This document shows positions 10,003 through 18,053 of a stretch of DNA of 64,000 bases, piece by piece. Made by a program: the position numbers and the translations under genes. The number at the start of each line of letters is the position of its first letter. The first letter of the stretch is position 1. Below the pieces are notes generated by a model. It was not told the origin of the DNA, made no database searches, and worked only from the letters and a program-made list of their open reading frames with translations. Source of the DNA: Pseudomonas sp. B6002 (GTDB lineage: Bacteria; Pseudomonadota; Gammaproteobacteria; Pseudomonadales; Pseudomonadaceae); contig NZ_JACAOY010000025.1 in NCBI RefSeq assembly GCF_013385985.1, positions 51,803 through 115,802 on the forward strand. Direction: 5' to 3'.

Positions 10003-10039
10003 GGGAAGACCCGGCGCCGAGAGGTGGCCGGGTCTTCCC
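10003..10039. terminator. Bidirectional hairpin between cynS and hipA
   Basis: A perfect 13-bp inverted repeat, GGGAAGACCCGGC at 10003-10015 and its complement at 10027-10039, with an 11-base loop. It fills the whole gap between the convergent cynS and hipA stops. There is no long T-run, so it may be a stall or RNA-protecting hairpin as well as a terminator. Confidence 0.6.
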
Positions 10040-10040
10040 G

Positions 10041-11288
10041 CTACCCTTGAACATCAGGGGGCTCAATACTTTTCTCCAGCCCTGCCGTCCAGGCAGCGGT
10101 CATCTTTTCCCCTACGTCATCGAATTCAGGATGAGAGATTCGATACTCGGAAAGCTCAGCCAGCGCGCGATGCATGCCGTGGCTCACCCTGCCCAGCAAT
10201 GCGTTGCAGCGCGCTTCGGTCAGGTTGCACGAACTGCGCCCGAACTGGACCAGCATCTTGCGTTTCGGCCAGGCTTTTGACCCGCCCAGCAGCAGGCCCA
10301 TGATGTCGTTGGTCTGATACACAGTGGTGGTCACCAGGTCGTAAGCGGGTGCGAGCCAGATGTCGGCCTCTTCGGCACAATCCTCGTAGAGCAGGCCGAA
10401 ATTCTTCAGGTGGCCGTCACCGTTCTGGATGCCGGCCGACAGCGCCACCATCATGAAGAAATCTTCCAGTGCCTGAGTGACGCGGTGGGGGGAGACGTAA
10501 GACTTGATCAGCTTCGCGCACCCTTGGTAGGTGCCGTCGTACTTCTTGACGGTGCCCCAACCGGAAAGCACGCACATGTCCTCAAACCCGAGGTAAGCGT
10601 TTTCGCCAATGTCGAAGCGTTTCACCACCAGCAATTTACCGTGCTGGCTTAGTTGGCACTCCGGCACTTCAAGGCCGGTGTGAAAGGCGGCGCGCATGCA
10701 GAAGAACTCATTGGCCGCCAACTGCGGAAAGTCGGTTTCGTTGAACGCTTTCACCAGGTGCGTGGCGCCCCGGTGGGTGAATCGCTCAACATCGTTGCCC
10801 AGCTCTTCAGCGCTGCGTACAAGGACCTTCGGTTGAACGCCGGAAACCCCTGAGTAGGCGGCATACGTGTTTACCAGCTCGTCGAACAGATCTTTCGCGC
10901 CGTCATGGACCAGCAAGTCGGAGAGCACGATTTGGGGCAGTGATTCGTCGCCACTGGCGTGGGTCACGCTGATGCGGCCTAACTGGTGCGGCCCGACAAT
11001 CCCCAGTAGCGCAAAGTCGTCAAAACCGCGTACAGACTTGCTGAACCGTCGCACGAGCGCTTCTTTGAGATGCCCCTCGGGGATGTGCATTTCAAACAGC
11101 GGATGGATGCCGTATTCCCAGTTGTAGCTCTCCAGGCGCACCGGCATGGTCAGGGACACCGCGTCTTTTTCGGCAACGCCCGGGTTATACGAGAACACAG
11201 CGTCGCGGCTGTTTTGCGCACTGCGCCCCAATATCCCGGCCGCCGCGTCCCCTGCGCCGATGTACAGCCGATCACGTGGCTTACTCAT
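10041..11288 (-). CDS. hipA: HipA-family serine/threonine kinase toxin
   Basis: 415 residues. The N-terminal HipA coupling domain (about 1-110) is followed by the kinase fold. Visible features are GVQPKVLV (glycine-rich loop), THLVKAF with the ATP-contacting Lys, LLVVKRFD, NGDGHLKNF near residue 290 (catalytic Asp), and APAYDLV near 315 (metal-binding Asp of the DFG equivalent). The kinase machinery therefore looks intact. HipA kinases phosphorylate aminoacyl-tRNA synthetases in characterised systems; the target here is unknown. The start overlaps the hipB stop by 8 bases (ATGAGTAA), indicating translational coupling. Confidence 0.88.
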   Translation of the reverse strand: MSKPRDRLYIGAGDAAAGILGRSAQNSRDAVFSYNPGVAEKDAVSLTMPVRLESYNWEYGIHPLFEMHIPEGHLKEALVRRFSKSVRGFDDFALLGIVGPHQLGRISVTHASGDESLPQIVLSDLLVHDGAKDLFDELVNTYAAYSGVSGVQPKVLVRSAEELGNDVERFTHRGATHLVKAFNETDFPQLAANEFFCMRAAFHTGLEVPECQLSQHGKLLVVKRFDIGENAYLGFEDMCVLSGWGTVKKYDGTYQGCAKLIKSYVSPHRVTQALEDFFMMVALSAGIQNGDGHLKNFGLLYEDCAEEADIWLAPAYDLVTTTVYQTNDIMGLLLGGSKAWPKRKMLVQFGRSSCNLTEARCNALLGRVSHGMHRALAELSEYRISHPEFDDVGEKMTAAWTAGLEKSIEPPDVQG

Positions 11289-11526
11289 GCACGTTTCCTG
11301 CCTTGAGTTCATCGAGCGTTTTGCGTCGACGATTTGGCACAGCGGTCAATTCGTACCCCAAGCCTTCCAGGATGGCGGCGACCTTGCGAATCCCGATTTC
11401 AGGGACCGTATTGTTCTCGATCCCGGAAATGGTCGCGCGGCTCATACCGTGCCGCTCCGCGAGTTGGCTTTGCGTGAGCCCGGCGTCTTGGCGCAGGCGT
11501 TTGATCAAGGGACCTAAGTCATCCAT
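11281..11526 (-). CDS. hipB: HipB-like antitoxin, XRE/Cro-type DNA-binding protein
   Basis: 81 residues. The helix-turn-helix reads LIKRLRQDAGLTQSQLAERH followed by GMSRATISGIENN, at about residues 7-40, then a short strand (ELTAVPNRRRKTL) as in HipB. It should bind HipA and repress the promoter. Two matching palindromes sit immediately upstream of its start, in line with autoregulation. It is the first gene of the leftward hipBA operon. Confidence 0.88.
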   Translation of the reverse strand: MDDLGPLIKRLRQDAGLTQSQLAERHGMSRATISGIENNTVPEIGIRKVAAILEGLGYELTAVPNRRRKTLDELKAGNVHE

Positions 11527-11533
11527 TTAAATA

Positions 11534-11551
11534 TGCATCCTATGCAATGCA
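11534..11551. promoter_or_regulatory. Candidate HipB operator 1
   Basis: TGCATCCTATGCAATGCA, an 18-bp site with TGCAT/ATGCA arms, 8 bp upstream of the hipB start codon. It matches the second site at 11573-11590 in length, arms and central TATG. HipB-type repressors bind several such palindromes upstream of their operon. Confidence 0.6.
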
Positions 11552-11572
11552 TTTAATGAGAATATCTCTAAA

Positions 11573-11590
11573 TGCATCGTATGTGATGCG
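11573..11590. promoter_or_regulatory. Candidate HipB operator 2
   Basis: TGCATCGTATGTGATGCG, arms TGCATC and GATGCG around a 6-bp centre, 39 bp from the first site centre to centre, close to four helical turns. It lies in the gap between hipB and the lysE gene. The AT-rich DNA between the two sites could hold the hipBA promoter. Confidence 0.6.
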
Positions 11591-11633
11591 TTTCTCTTTG
11601 CATAGGCGTTTCTTTGGGGTGGAAGCCATAGGT

Positions 11634-12260
11634 CTAGCGTTGCTGAAAAGCAATCTTCAACCCCAGCCCCATGAACAGCGTACCGATGATCTTGCCTTCC
11701 CACCGACGCAGTTTGGACAGGCTGGCAAAGCATTGGCTCAGTGGGCGGATGGCGATGGAAATCAGGCTGGTGTACACCGCGCTGAGCGCCGAAAAAATCA
11801 GGCCCAGCACGGCGAACTGCGTCAGGGAGGAGCCTGATTCCGGGTGAACGAACTGCGGCAGGAAGGCCAGGAAGAAGAGGGCGGTTTTCGGGTTCAGGAC
11901 TTCTGCGCCCACGGCCTGCAAGAACGCCTGGCCAGAGGTCACGCTGGGCAGGTGCTTCTGTGAGGTTGCGCCGGGCCGGGCGAGGAACGCCCGCACGCCC
12001 AGGTAAATCAGGTAGCAGGCGCCCACCGTTTTGATCACGTTGAACGCCGTGGCCGAGGTCATCAGGATCGCCGAGAGGCCCAGGGCAGCACACAGCGTAT
12101 GGATCAGGTCGCCGGTCGCAATCCCAAGCCCGGTGGCGATACCGGCCTTGCGCCCGCCCTGCAGCGTGCGGGTGATGACCAGCAGCACCGCAGGGCCCGG
12201 GATCAGGAACAGGCCGATGACTACGGCTATATACGTGAGGATGGGGGCCAGTTCGAACAT
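11634..12260 (-). CDS. LysE/RhtB family amino-acid exporter
   Basis: 208 residues, mostly hydrophobic with about six membrane segments. The family signature is clear: IGLFLIPGPAVLLVITRTLQ near the N-terminus, then GGRKAGIATGLGIATGD and GACYLIYLGVRA. LysE/RhtB proteins export amino acids or related metabolites across the inner membrane by proton antiport; the substrate cannot be told. It stands alone, and the hipBA operon starts just downstream on the same strand with its own operator region. Confidence 0.9.
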   Translation of the reverse strand: MFELAPILTYIAVVIGLFLIPGPAVLLVITRTLQGGRKAGIATGLGIATGDLIHTLCAALGLSAILMTSATAFNVIKTVGACYLIYLGVRAFLARPGATSQKHLPSVTSGQAFLQAVGAEVLNPKTALFFLAFLPQFVHPESGSSLTQFAVLGLIFSALSAVYTSLISIAIRPLSQCFASLSKLRRWEGKIIGTLFMGLGLKIAFQQR

Positions 12261-12338
12261 CGCATGTCACCTCGGCAGTAGAGTCGACCTACAGTAATCC
12301 CTACGCCGAGGCTTAAAGCAACACGCTTGAACGGACGG

Positions 12339-13379
12339 TTATTGGCGAAAAGACTGCGCGAGAAACCCGCTGATCAGGGTAATGACCTGTTGCTGGATCA
12401 CTGCCCGTGGGCGAGCGCCTTCGCCATCGCCGCAAATGATGCCGTCGCCGGGCGAGCTTTCCTCGATCAACGCCACGGCCGTCGGCTTGCATATCGCCAT
12501 GAAGCTGAAGTGGGTGGCATCACTGATTTCGACGTACCCGGTCGAGGCCTTGGGCAGGCGTTTGGCCAGGTTGGCCGATTCCAACTGGGCGGGAAGTTCG
12601 TCTGATGGCACGCCTGCGGCCAGCACCAATACCGGCACGTGCAGCGCCGCCAGGCTTGCGTTGGTCATGCCACGGGACAGGCCCAGGTCCAGGGACACAA
12701 TGGCGGTCACACGCTTGTCGCTCAAGTCTGCCGCCAGTTTGGCCTTGCCCTCCGGCGTGCCGCCAGGGTTCATCTGTGTGTAGACCTTGCAAGGGCTTAG
12801 TTTCGTGTGGACGCCGCAATCGCGAGTGAACTGGTCCGGGTCGAAGCGGGCGCCGGCAATTTCCAATGCCGTCCAGCCGCCGAGGGAATGGCCTACCACG
12901 GCAATCTGCTGTTTTTTGACCTCGCCAAATTGCTTGGGTTGGGCCAGCACCGCGTCGATGGCGCGGCTCAGGTCGGCAGGCCGCTGCCACAACTGCGCGG
13001 CGGCAGCAGGGCTGCGGTCTTTGCTGGTGGTGCCGGGGTGGTTGACCGCTGCCACGATATAACCCTGATGCGCCAGCGCGCTGGCCAACCACAGTTGGTT
13101 GCGCCAATTGCCGCCGTAACCGTGAGAGATGATTACCAAGGGATGTTCACCGCTGGCCGGCGGTGCGTCGGGTACGGCAAGGGCACCGACGAAGACCGCA
13201 TCGTCGGCGATCGGCTCGGGCTGGCTTTGGGTCGCGGCGGGGTACCAGACCACCATGTCGACGGGGCGGTTGTGTTGCGCGTCGGGGAGGGTGGCGGTGC
13301 GAAAACCGATGGGGCTTTCCTGCGCGAGTGCGGGGGCGGTCACGCTCAGCAGAAGCAGGGCGATAAGGGTGTTTTTCAT
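12339..13379 (-). CDS. Secreted alpha/beta hydrolase, PAF-acetylhydrolase/dienelactone hydrolase-like
   Basis: 346 residues with a signal peptide (MKNTLIALLLLSVTAPALAQ), so periplasmic or secreted. The nucleophile elbow is VVGHSLGGWTALEIAG near residue 165; an oxyanion-type loop is HGYGG near 89; the catalytic His is probably in SDATHFSFM. The architecture resembles platelet-activating-factor acetylhydrolase-like hydrolases acting on esters or short acyl groups. No same-strand partner is close; RidA lies upstream after a 101-bp gap. The substrate is unknown. Confidence 0.85.
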   Translation of the reverse strand: MKNTLIALLLLSVTAPALAQESPIGFRTATLPDAQHNRPVDMVVWYPAATQSQPEPIADDAVFVGALAVPDAPPASGEHPLVIISHGYGGNWRNQLWLASALAHQGYIVAAVNHPGTTSKDRSPAAAAQLWQRPADLSRAIDAVLAQPKQFGEVKKQQIAVVGHSLGGWTALEIAGARFDPDQFTRDCGVHTKLSPCKVYTQMNPGGTPEGKAKLAADLSDKRVTAIVSLDLGLSRGMTNASLAALHVPVLVLAAGVPSDELPAQLESANLAKRLPKASTGYVEISDATHFSFMAICKPTAVALIEESSPGDGIICGDGEGARPRAVIQQQVITLISGFLAQSFRQ

Positions 13380-13443
13380 TGTTGTTAATCATCCTTGATT
13401 TTTTGTGGGCGCATCATGCAGGGAACCGATCTGCTTGGGTAGA

Positions 13444-13480
13444 GGGCCCGCGTGAGTTTGGCACGCGAGCCTCGTGGCCC
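13444..13480 (-). terminator. Hairpin downstream of the ridA-like gene
   Basis: Arms CGCGTG/CACGCG are extended by GGGCC/GGCCC across an 8-base bulge, directly after the stop at 13481 on the minus strand. There is no T-run, so the terminator call is tentative. Confidence 0.35.
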
Positions 13481-13864
13481 TTACACCCCGAAAATGGCCT
13501 CGATCTCGATGTTCAACTCTGGGGAAAACAGCTTGGAGACCTCAACCAAGGAACTGGCCGGCAGGTTCCCGGCGTAGTGATGCGCCAGCACCTTGCGCAG
13601 GTCGCCCACCTGGCTGAAGTCGGTGATGAACAGGGTGACCTTCAGCAGTGAGGACATGTCGGTGCCTTCGTCGGCGGCCACCGCCTTGATCTGTTCCAGG
13701 ATGGCGTTGGCCTGTTTTTCCAGGCTCTGGCCTTGGGCTTCGGTGCCGAAGGCGGTGAAGCCGGACAGGTAGAGCGTGTTGCCATGTTTCACTGCGTGGG
13801 AATAAGGCCCGACAGCGGGCGGAAGGGCGGCGTAGGTTTTACGTTCAATGACATTGCTTGGCAT
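13481..13864 (-). CDS. RidA family (YjgF/YER057c/UK114) protein lacking the catalytic Arg
   Basis: 127 residues from the ATG at 13864. The Rid fold is clear: PSNVIERKTYAALPPAVGPY, SGFTAFG, and NIEIEAIFGV at the end. RidA hydrolyses reactive enamines/imines produced by PLP enzymes; its key Arg105 sits in an ARSCVEV context. The aligned segment here reads ASSLVEV, so that Arg is Ser. It therefore belongs to a Rid subgroup without established imine deaminase activity. It is divergent from an AraC regulator at 14057. Confidence 0.85.
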   Translation of the reverse strand: MPSNVIERKTYAALPPAVGPYSHAVKHGNTLYLSGFTAFGTEAQGQSLEKQANAILEQIKAVAADEGTDMSSLLKVTLFITDFSQVGDLRKVLAHHYAGNLPASSLVEVSKLFSPELNIEIEAIFGV

Positions 13865-14056
13865 GATAATTACCGGAGTGGGGGAGGGCTTGAGTAGGGA
13901 GTGTCGTTGCAATTGCCTATGTTTCCATGAGCTGGAGCGTTGCAATAGTCACGTTTCTCCAGGGTTGCTGCCTGATTCTCTACACACCATAAAAGCATTG
14001 AGTGCCGTATAACGACGGCGCATGATCCACGCATTCCGCGCGGGAGGTCATGGTTG

Positions 14057-14971
14057 GTGAAGTACGCTCGTTATGCATTTGAAGAGGGTTGCTGGGCGCT
14101 CAGGGAAACACTGCTTGAACTGCTCCCGGAGGCCGGCCGTTTCCCGACGTCGATAGACGGATTTACCCTCCACCGCTATGACCACTCCGATACGGCCACG
14201 CCGCATTTCTACGACCCGATCCTCATCGTCGCGGTACAAGGGAAGAAGTGGGTGCGTATCGGCATCCAGGACCTTTCATTCGGTGAGCACACCTGCTTTA
14301 TCGCCGGGGTGAACATGCCCGTCACCAGTTGCCTGGTGGAGGCGACCCCGCAGCAACCCTACCTGTCGATGTCGCTGGCGCTTGATCGAGGCTTGATGGC
14401 CGAGTTGGCGGCCAAACTTCCACCGCCCCTTGAGTACGGCGCCGACAGCACTGTCGGCGCAGCGGTGCAAGGGCTCAACCCGGAGTTGCTCGATGCTTTT
14501 TTGCGGTTGCTTGAATTGCTGGATAAACCCGATCAGGCGAAGGCGCTGGGCGAATTGATCCATCGAGAAATTCACTACCGACTGCTGATGACCCCCTTTG
14601 GTCATCAACTTCGCCTTCTTAATACGCTGGGTTCTCAAAGCAATAAGATTGATCAGGCGGTTATCTGGCTGCGTGAACATTATCGGGAAACACTGCAGGT
14701 GGATCAGTTGGCCGCGCGGTTGAATATGGCGCCTTCAACGCTTTATAAGCATTTCAAAGAAGTCACGACCCTCAGCCCGCTGCAATATCAAAAACGTCTA
14801 CGCCTGGATGAAGCCCAGCGCCTGATGCTGGTGGAACACTATGATGTGATCCAGGCCGCTTTAACGGTCGGTTATGAAAGTGCCAACCAGTTTGGCCGCG
14901 AATACAAACGGCTGTTCGGCGCACCGCCTCGACAGAATGTGGTGGCTATCAAGGCCGGCCGGTCAGCGTGA
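14057..14971 (+). CDS. AraC family transcriptional regulator
   Basis: About 304 residues from a GTG at 14057; GGGAGG at 14042-14047 fits this start or the TTG at 14054. The N-terminal half is the AraC_N type cupin-like domain (ILIVAVQGKKWVRIG). The C-terminal 100 residues hold two HTH motifs (LAARLNMAPSTLYKHFKEVT and YESANQFGREYKRLFGAPPR). The divergent partner is the RidA-like gene; the downstream msrA is separated by 73 bp. The inducer is unknown. Confidence 0.87.
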   Translation: MKYARYAFEEGCWALRETLLELLPEAGRFPTSIDGFTLHRYDHSDTATPHFYDPILIVAVQGKKWVRIGIQDLSFGEHTCFIAGVNMPVTSCLVEATPQQPYLSMSLALDRGLMAELAAKLPPPLEYGADSTVGAAVQGLNPELLDAFLRLLELLDKPDQAKALGELIHREIHYRLLMTPFGHQLRLLNTLGSQSNKIDQAVIWLREHYRETLQVDQLAARLNMAPSTLYKHFKEVTTLSPLQYQKRLRLDEAQRLMLVEHYDVIQAALTVGYESANQFGREYKRLFGAPPRQNVVAIKAGRSA

Positions 14972-15044
14972 AACCGACGCCCGGGACTTGGGTTTGGCCC
15001 ACACAGCCCCATAACTACGCGTGTATCCATCGAGGTGACAGACC

Positions 15045-15551
15045 ATGACCAACACAACCGAAACCGCCATTCTTGCCGGCGGCTGCTTCTGGGGCATGCA
15101 GGACCTGTTGCGGCGCTACCCCGGCGTGCTGCACACACGCGTCGGCTACACCGGCGGCGAGGTGGCAAATGCCACCTACCGCAACCATGGCAACCATGCG
15201 GAAGCGATCGAGATCGTGTTTGACCCGGCCGTTATTACCTACCGGCAGATCCTGGAATTCTTCTTCCAGATACACGACCCCAGCACGCCGAACCGCCAGG
15301 GCAATGACCTGGGGCCCAGCTACCGCTCCGCGATTTATTACCTCAGCGAACAGCAACGGGATATCGCTGAAGACACTGCGGCTGACGTCGATGCCTCCAA
15401 ACTGTGGCCAGGCCGCGTGGTCACTGAAATCGAACCGGCCGGGCCATTCTGGGAAGCAGAACCAGAGCACCAGGATTACTTGGAGCGCATCCCCAACGGC
15501 TATACCTGTCACTTCATACGCCCAAACTGGAAACTGCCCAAGCGTGCTTGA
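15045..15551 (+). CDS. msrA: Peptide-methionine (S)-S-oxide reductase
   Basis: 168 residues. The catalytic motif GGCFWGMQ is near residues 12-19. RVGYTGG and NYRNH-like and [11 protein letters not shown] motifs follow, all typical of MsrA. MsrA reduces methionine S-sulfoxide in proteins or free methionine, restoring oxidised residues. GAGGTGA lies just upstream of the ATG. It appears monocistronic, ending at a hairpin shared with the convergent flavin monooxygenase gene. No resolving-cysteine-rich tail is present, so recycling may involve other thiols. Confidence 0.93.
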   Translation: MTNTTETAILAGGCFWGMQDLLRRYPGVLHTRVGYTGGEVANATYRNHGNHAEAIEIVFDPAVITYRQILEFFFQIHDPSTPNRQGNDLGPSYRSAIYYLSEQQRDIAEDTAADVDASKLWPGRVVTEIEPAGPFWEAEPEHQDYLERIPNGYTCHFIRPNWKLPKRA

Positions 15552-15564
15552 GTCGGTGCGGTAG

Positions 15565-15592
15565 ACCGCCAGTCCCGTTCAGGACTGGCGGT
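15565..15592. terminator. Hairpin between msrA and the flavin monooxygenase gene
   Basis: A perfect 11-bp inverted repeat, ACCGCCAGTCC (15565-15575) and its complement (15582-15592). The right arm lies within the last codons of the convergent monooxygenase gene, whose stop is in the 6-base loop. It could end both transcripts. Confidence 0.55.
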
Positions 15593-16829
15593 ATGCCCTG
15601 TATTCATTCTGCAAGACGATATGGTCGGCCACGTACTTCGCGTCGTGCCACACCCCATAGATAAACGACGAGGCACGGTTCACCAGGTTCGGCAGGCCCA
15701 GGAAATAAATCCCGCTCTGGGCCGAGATACCGCGTTTGTGGAAGGGCTCGCCTTTCTCATCGAACGCATCGACCTTCAACCAGCCGAAATCGAACGTGAA
15801 GCCGGTGGCCCACAGGATCGTGGTCACGCCGGCCTCGGCCAAATCCAGGCTCAGGGTGGGGGTGAGCAGGCACGGTGGGTCGGGCAACAGTTCCCAGGCC
15901 TCGGGCTCCAGGGGGAAGGGCAAGCCGTTGGCTTCGATGTACGCATCGGCATCGCGCAACACCTCGAAATACGCACGGTCCCCTTCGGCCACGTTGTCGG
16001 CCAGGCCCGGTGCGAAGGTCATGACGCCTGCGTCCCAGCCCTGGGTGACGCCCACCAGATGGATGCCCTGATGGGCCAGCCGACGGAAGTCCACGGTCTT
16101 GCCACCTTCATAGCCACTGACGGCAAAGGCTACGTGCTTCTTTTTCGGTTGGATCTTTACCTCATCCCACAAGCCCAGCGCACCCAGCCACCAGCAGTAG
16201 TCGCGGCCACGGTAGGCGCGGGGAGGGCGGTAATGTTCGCCCACCGAGAGGTACACGGTCTTGCCGGCTTTTTGCAGTTCTTCGGCGATCTGTGAGCCGG
16301 AGGCGCCGGCCCCCACCACAAGCACCGCGCCCTCGGGCAATTGGCCAGGGTTCTTGTAGGAAGAGGAGTGCAATTGATACAGCGGTGCCGACGCCGGGAC
16401 GAGGGCGGGGATAGACGGGCGCTGAAACGGACCGGTGGCCGCGACTACGTTGGTGGCTTCGATGACACCGGCCGAGGTCGTGACCTTGAAGCCAGGGCGA
16501 CCCACATGACGCTCCACTTGCTGCACCTCGACACCGGTGCGCACCGGCGCCTGCAGTTTGTCGACGTAGGCTTCGAAGTAGTCGGCCATGCGCTCTTTGG
16601 GGGGAAAGGCTTCGGGGGAAATGCCCTCGAATGTCAACCCGGGAAAGCGGTCGTGCCAGGCCGGGCCGTTGGCGACCAGCGAATCCCAGCGCTCCGAGCG
16701 CCAGCGTTCGGCGATGCGGTGGCGTTCCAGCACGATGTGCGGCACGCCCATCAGGGACAGGTGCTCACTCATGGCAACCCCGGCCTGGCCTGCGCCGACC
16801 ACCAGGGTGTTGATTGTTTCGACGGACAT
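15579..16829 (-). CDS. FAD-dependent monooxygenase-like oxidoreductase (CzcO/FMO type)
   Basis: 416 residues from the ATG at 16829. Two dinucleotide-binding motifs are present: VVGAGQAGVAMSEHL at the N-terminus (FAD) and VVGAGASGSQIAEELQ near residue 175 (NADPH). The segment ERWRSERWDSLVANGPAWHD resembles the YUCCA/CzcO branch of flavin monooxygenases. ILWATGFTFDF near the C-terminus is typical. These enzymes insert oxygen at N, S or C of small molecules. It is on the same strand as the dehydroquinase-like and RidA genes, with a REPIN between, and may act with them. Confidence 0.85.
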   Translation of the reverse strand: MSVETINTLVVGAGQAGVAMSEHLSLMGVPHIVLERHRIAERWRSERWDSLVANGPAWHDRFPGLTFEGISPEAFPPKERMADYFEAYVDKLQAPVRTGVEVQQVERHVGRPGFKVTTSAGVIEATNVVAATGPFQRPSIPALVPASAPLYQLHSSSYKNPGQLPEGAVLVVGAGASGSQIAEELQKAGKTVYLSVGEHYRPPRAYRGRDYCWWLGALGLWDEVKIQPKKKHVAFAVSGYEGGKTVDFRRLAHQGIHLVGVTQGWDAGVMTFAPGLADNVAEGDRAYFEVLRDADAYIEANGLPFPLEPEAWELLPDPPCLLTPTLSLDLAEAGVTTILWATGFTFDFGWLKVDAFDEKGEPFHKRGISAQSGIYFLGLPNLVNRASSFIYGVWHDAKYVADHIVLQNEYRAYRQS

Positions 16830-16876
16830 AGGCGTTTCCCGAAAGGTAAAAGGTTTGTCTGCAACACCCGTTGTCA

Positions 16877-16968
16877 CTGTAGGAGCCGGCTTGCCGGCGA
16901 TAGCGGTGCCCCAGATGACAGATGGGCTGGCTGACCCAACGCCATCGCCGGCAAGCCGGCTCCTACAG
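16877..16968. repeat. REP/REPIN palindrome pair
   Basis: Two inverted REP units, CTGTAGGAGCCGGCTTGCC on the left and its complement on the right, are separated by a variable centre. It sits between the monooxygenase and the dehydroquinase-like gene. The right unit supplies the stop codon of the latter (TAG, read from cta at 16963-16965). Confidence 0.85.
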
Positions 16969-17427
16969 GTGCTCGGTGGTGGTTTGGCGTTCGTGGAGCA
17001 GCTGGGCCACGGCGCTGAGGGCCAGTTCGTAACCCAGCGCCCCCAACCCGGCGATCACGCCGGTGGCGGCCTTGGATATATAGGAGTGGTGCCGGAAGCT
17101 CTCACGCTTCCAGATGTTGCTCATGTGCGCTTCGATGATGGGGCCGTCGAACGCCAGCAGCGCATCGAGGATCGGCACCGAGCTGTAGGTCAGCCCGGCC
17201 GCGTTGATCACGATGGCGTCGCTGTTCAGCCGCGCTTCCTGAACCCAGTCCACCAGCACGCCCTCGTGGTTGCTCTGGCGAAAGTCCAGGGTCAGGCCCA
17301 ATTCAGCGGCGTGGCGTTGGCAGCGCGCTTCGATGCTGGCAAAGCTCTCGCTGCCGTAGGTGCCGCGTTTATCCAGCCCATACAGGTTGGCGTTCGGCCC
17401 GTTGAGGAACATCACACGGTGGCTCAT
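16963..17427 (-). CDS. Type II 3-dehydroquinate dehydratase family protein with altered active site
   Basis: 154 residues, clearly of the type II dehydroquinase fold. It aligns without gaps to family numbering: NGPNANLYG, Tyr24, Asn75, Asp88, EAH with His101, and FRHHSY with Arg112. Two active-site positions differ: residue 19, normally Arg (as in RREPAVYG), is Asp, and residue 81, normally His (in THTS), is Tyr. It is probably not a housekeeping AroQ and may dehydrate another hydroxy-acid. The last residues and stop are encoded by REP DNA. The RidA-like gene ends 17 bp upstream, indicating an operon. Confidence 0.82.
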   Translation of the reverse strand: MSHRVMFLNGPNANLYGLDKRGTYGSESFASIEARCQRHAAELGLTLDFRQSNHEGVLVDWVQEARLNSDAIVINAAGLTYSSVPILDALLAFDGPIIEAHMSNIWKRESFRHHSYISKAATGVIAGLGALGYELALSAVAQLLHERQTTTEHL

Positions 17428-17444
17428 GGCGTACTCCAGGTTAT

Positions 17445-17867
17445 TCAGGGCTGCCAGTCATCCGGCACCACGGCGATCACATCGATTTCCATCAACCATT
17501 CCGGCTGGCCGAGGCCTGAGATCACCAGCCCGGTGGAAATCGGGAACACCCCCTTGAGCCATTTGCCCACCTCCTGGTACACCGGCTCGCGGTAGCGCGG
17601 GTCGATCAGGTACGTGGTGGTCTTGACGATGTGCGACAGGTCGGAGCCCGCCTCTTCCAGCAGTTGCTTGACGTTTTTCATCGCCTGTTCGGCCTGGGCA
17701 CGCGGGTCGCCGAGGCCCACCAGGTTGCCCTCGAAATCGGTGCCGATCTGGCCGCGCACATAAATGGTGTTGCCGGCGCGCACGGCCTGGGACAGGTCGT
17801 TGTCCAGGCTTTGGTTGGGGTAGGTTTCCCGGGTGTTGAACATACGAATTCGAGTGTGGGTGGGCAT
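17445..17867 (-). CDS. RidA family protein, divergent subgroup
   Basis: 140 residues; the true start could also be the internal Met at residue 9 (MFNTRETYPN). Rid features include AVRAGNTIYVRGQIGTDFEG, DPRAQAEQAMKNVKQLLEEA and the C-terminal MEIDVIAVV strand. The canonical catalytic Arg position is ISTGLVI rather than ARSCVEV, so Arg is missing. It is first in a leftward pair with the dehydroquinase-like gene, back-to-back with the LysR gene at 18054. It probably handles a reactive intermediate of the adjoining catabolic pathway (inference). Confidence 0.85.
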   Translation of the reverse strand: MPTHTRIRMFNTRETYPNQSLDNDLSQAVRAGNTIYVRGQIGTDFEGNLVGLGDPRAQAEQAMKNVKQLLEEAGSDLSHIVKTTTYLIDPRYREPVYQEVGKWLKGVFPISTGLVISGLGQPEWLMEIDVIAVVPDDWQP

Positions 17868-18053
17868 CGCGGTTAGCTCGTTGGAAACGGGATGACCGCA
17901 GCTTCACATCGCCAAGGTTCCGGCGAAACCAGCATTTGTGCGCGGTAGTGCTTAGGAAAAACCGAAGCCCGTGCCCCTCATCGGCTGGCGCGGTGACCCG
18001 GCACGAACCCTGCACTATCGATCACGTACACCCATTGTTGTTGTGGAGGCGTG

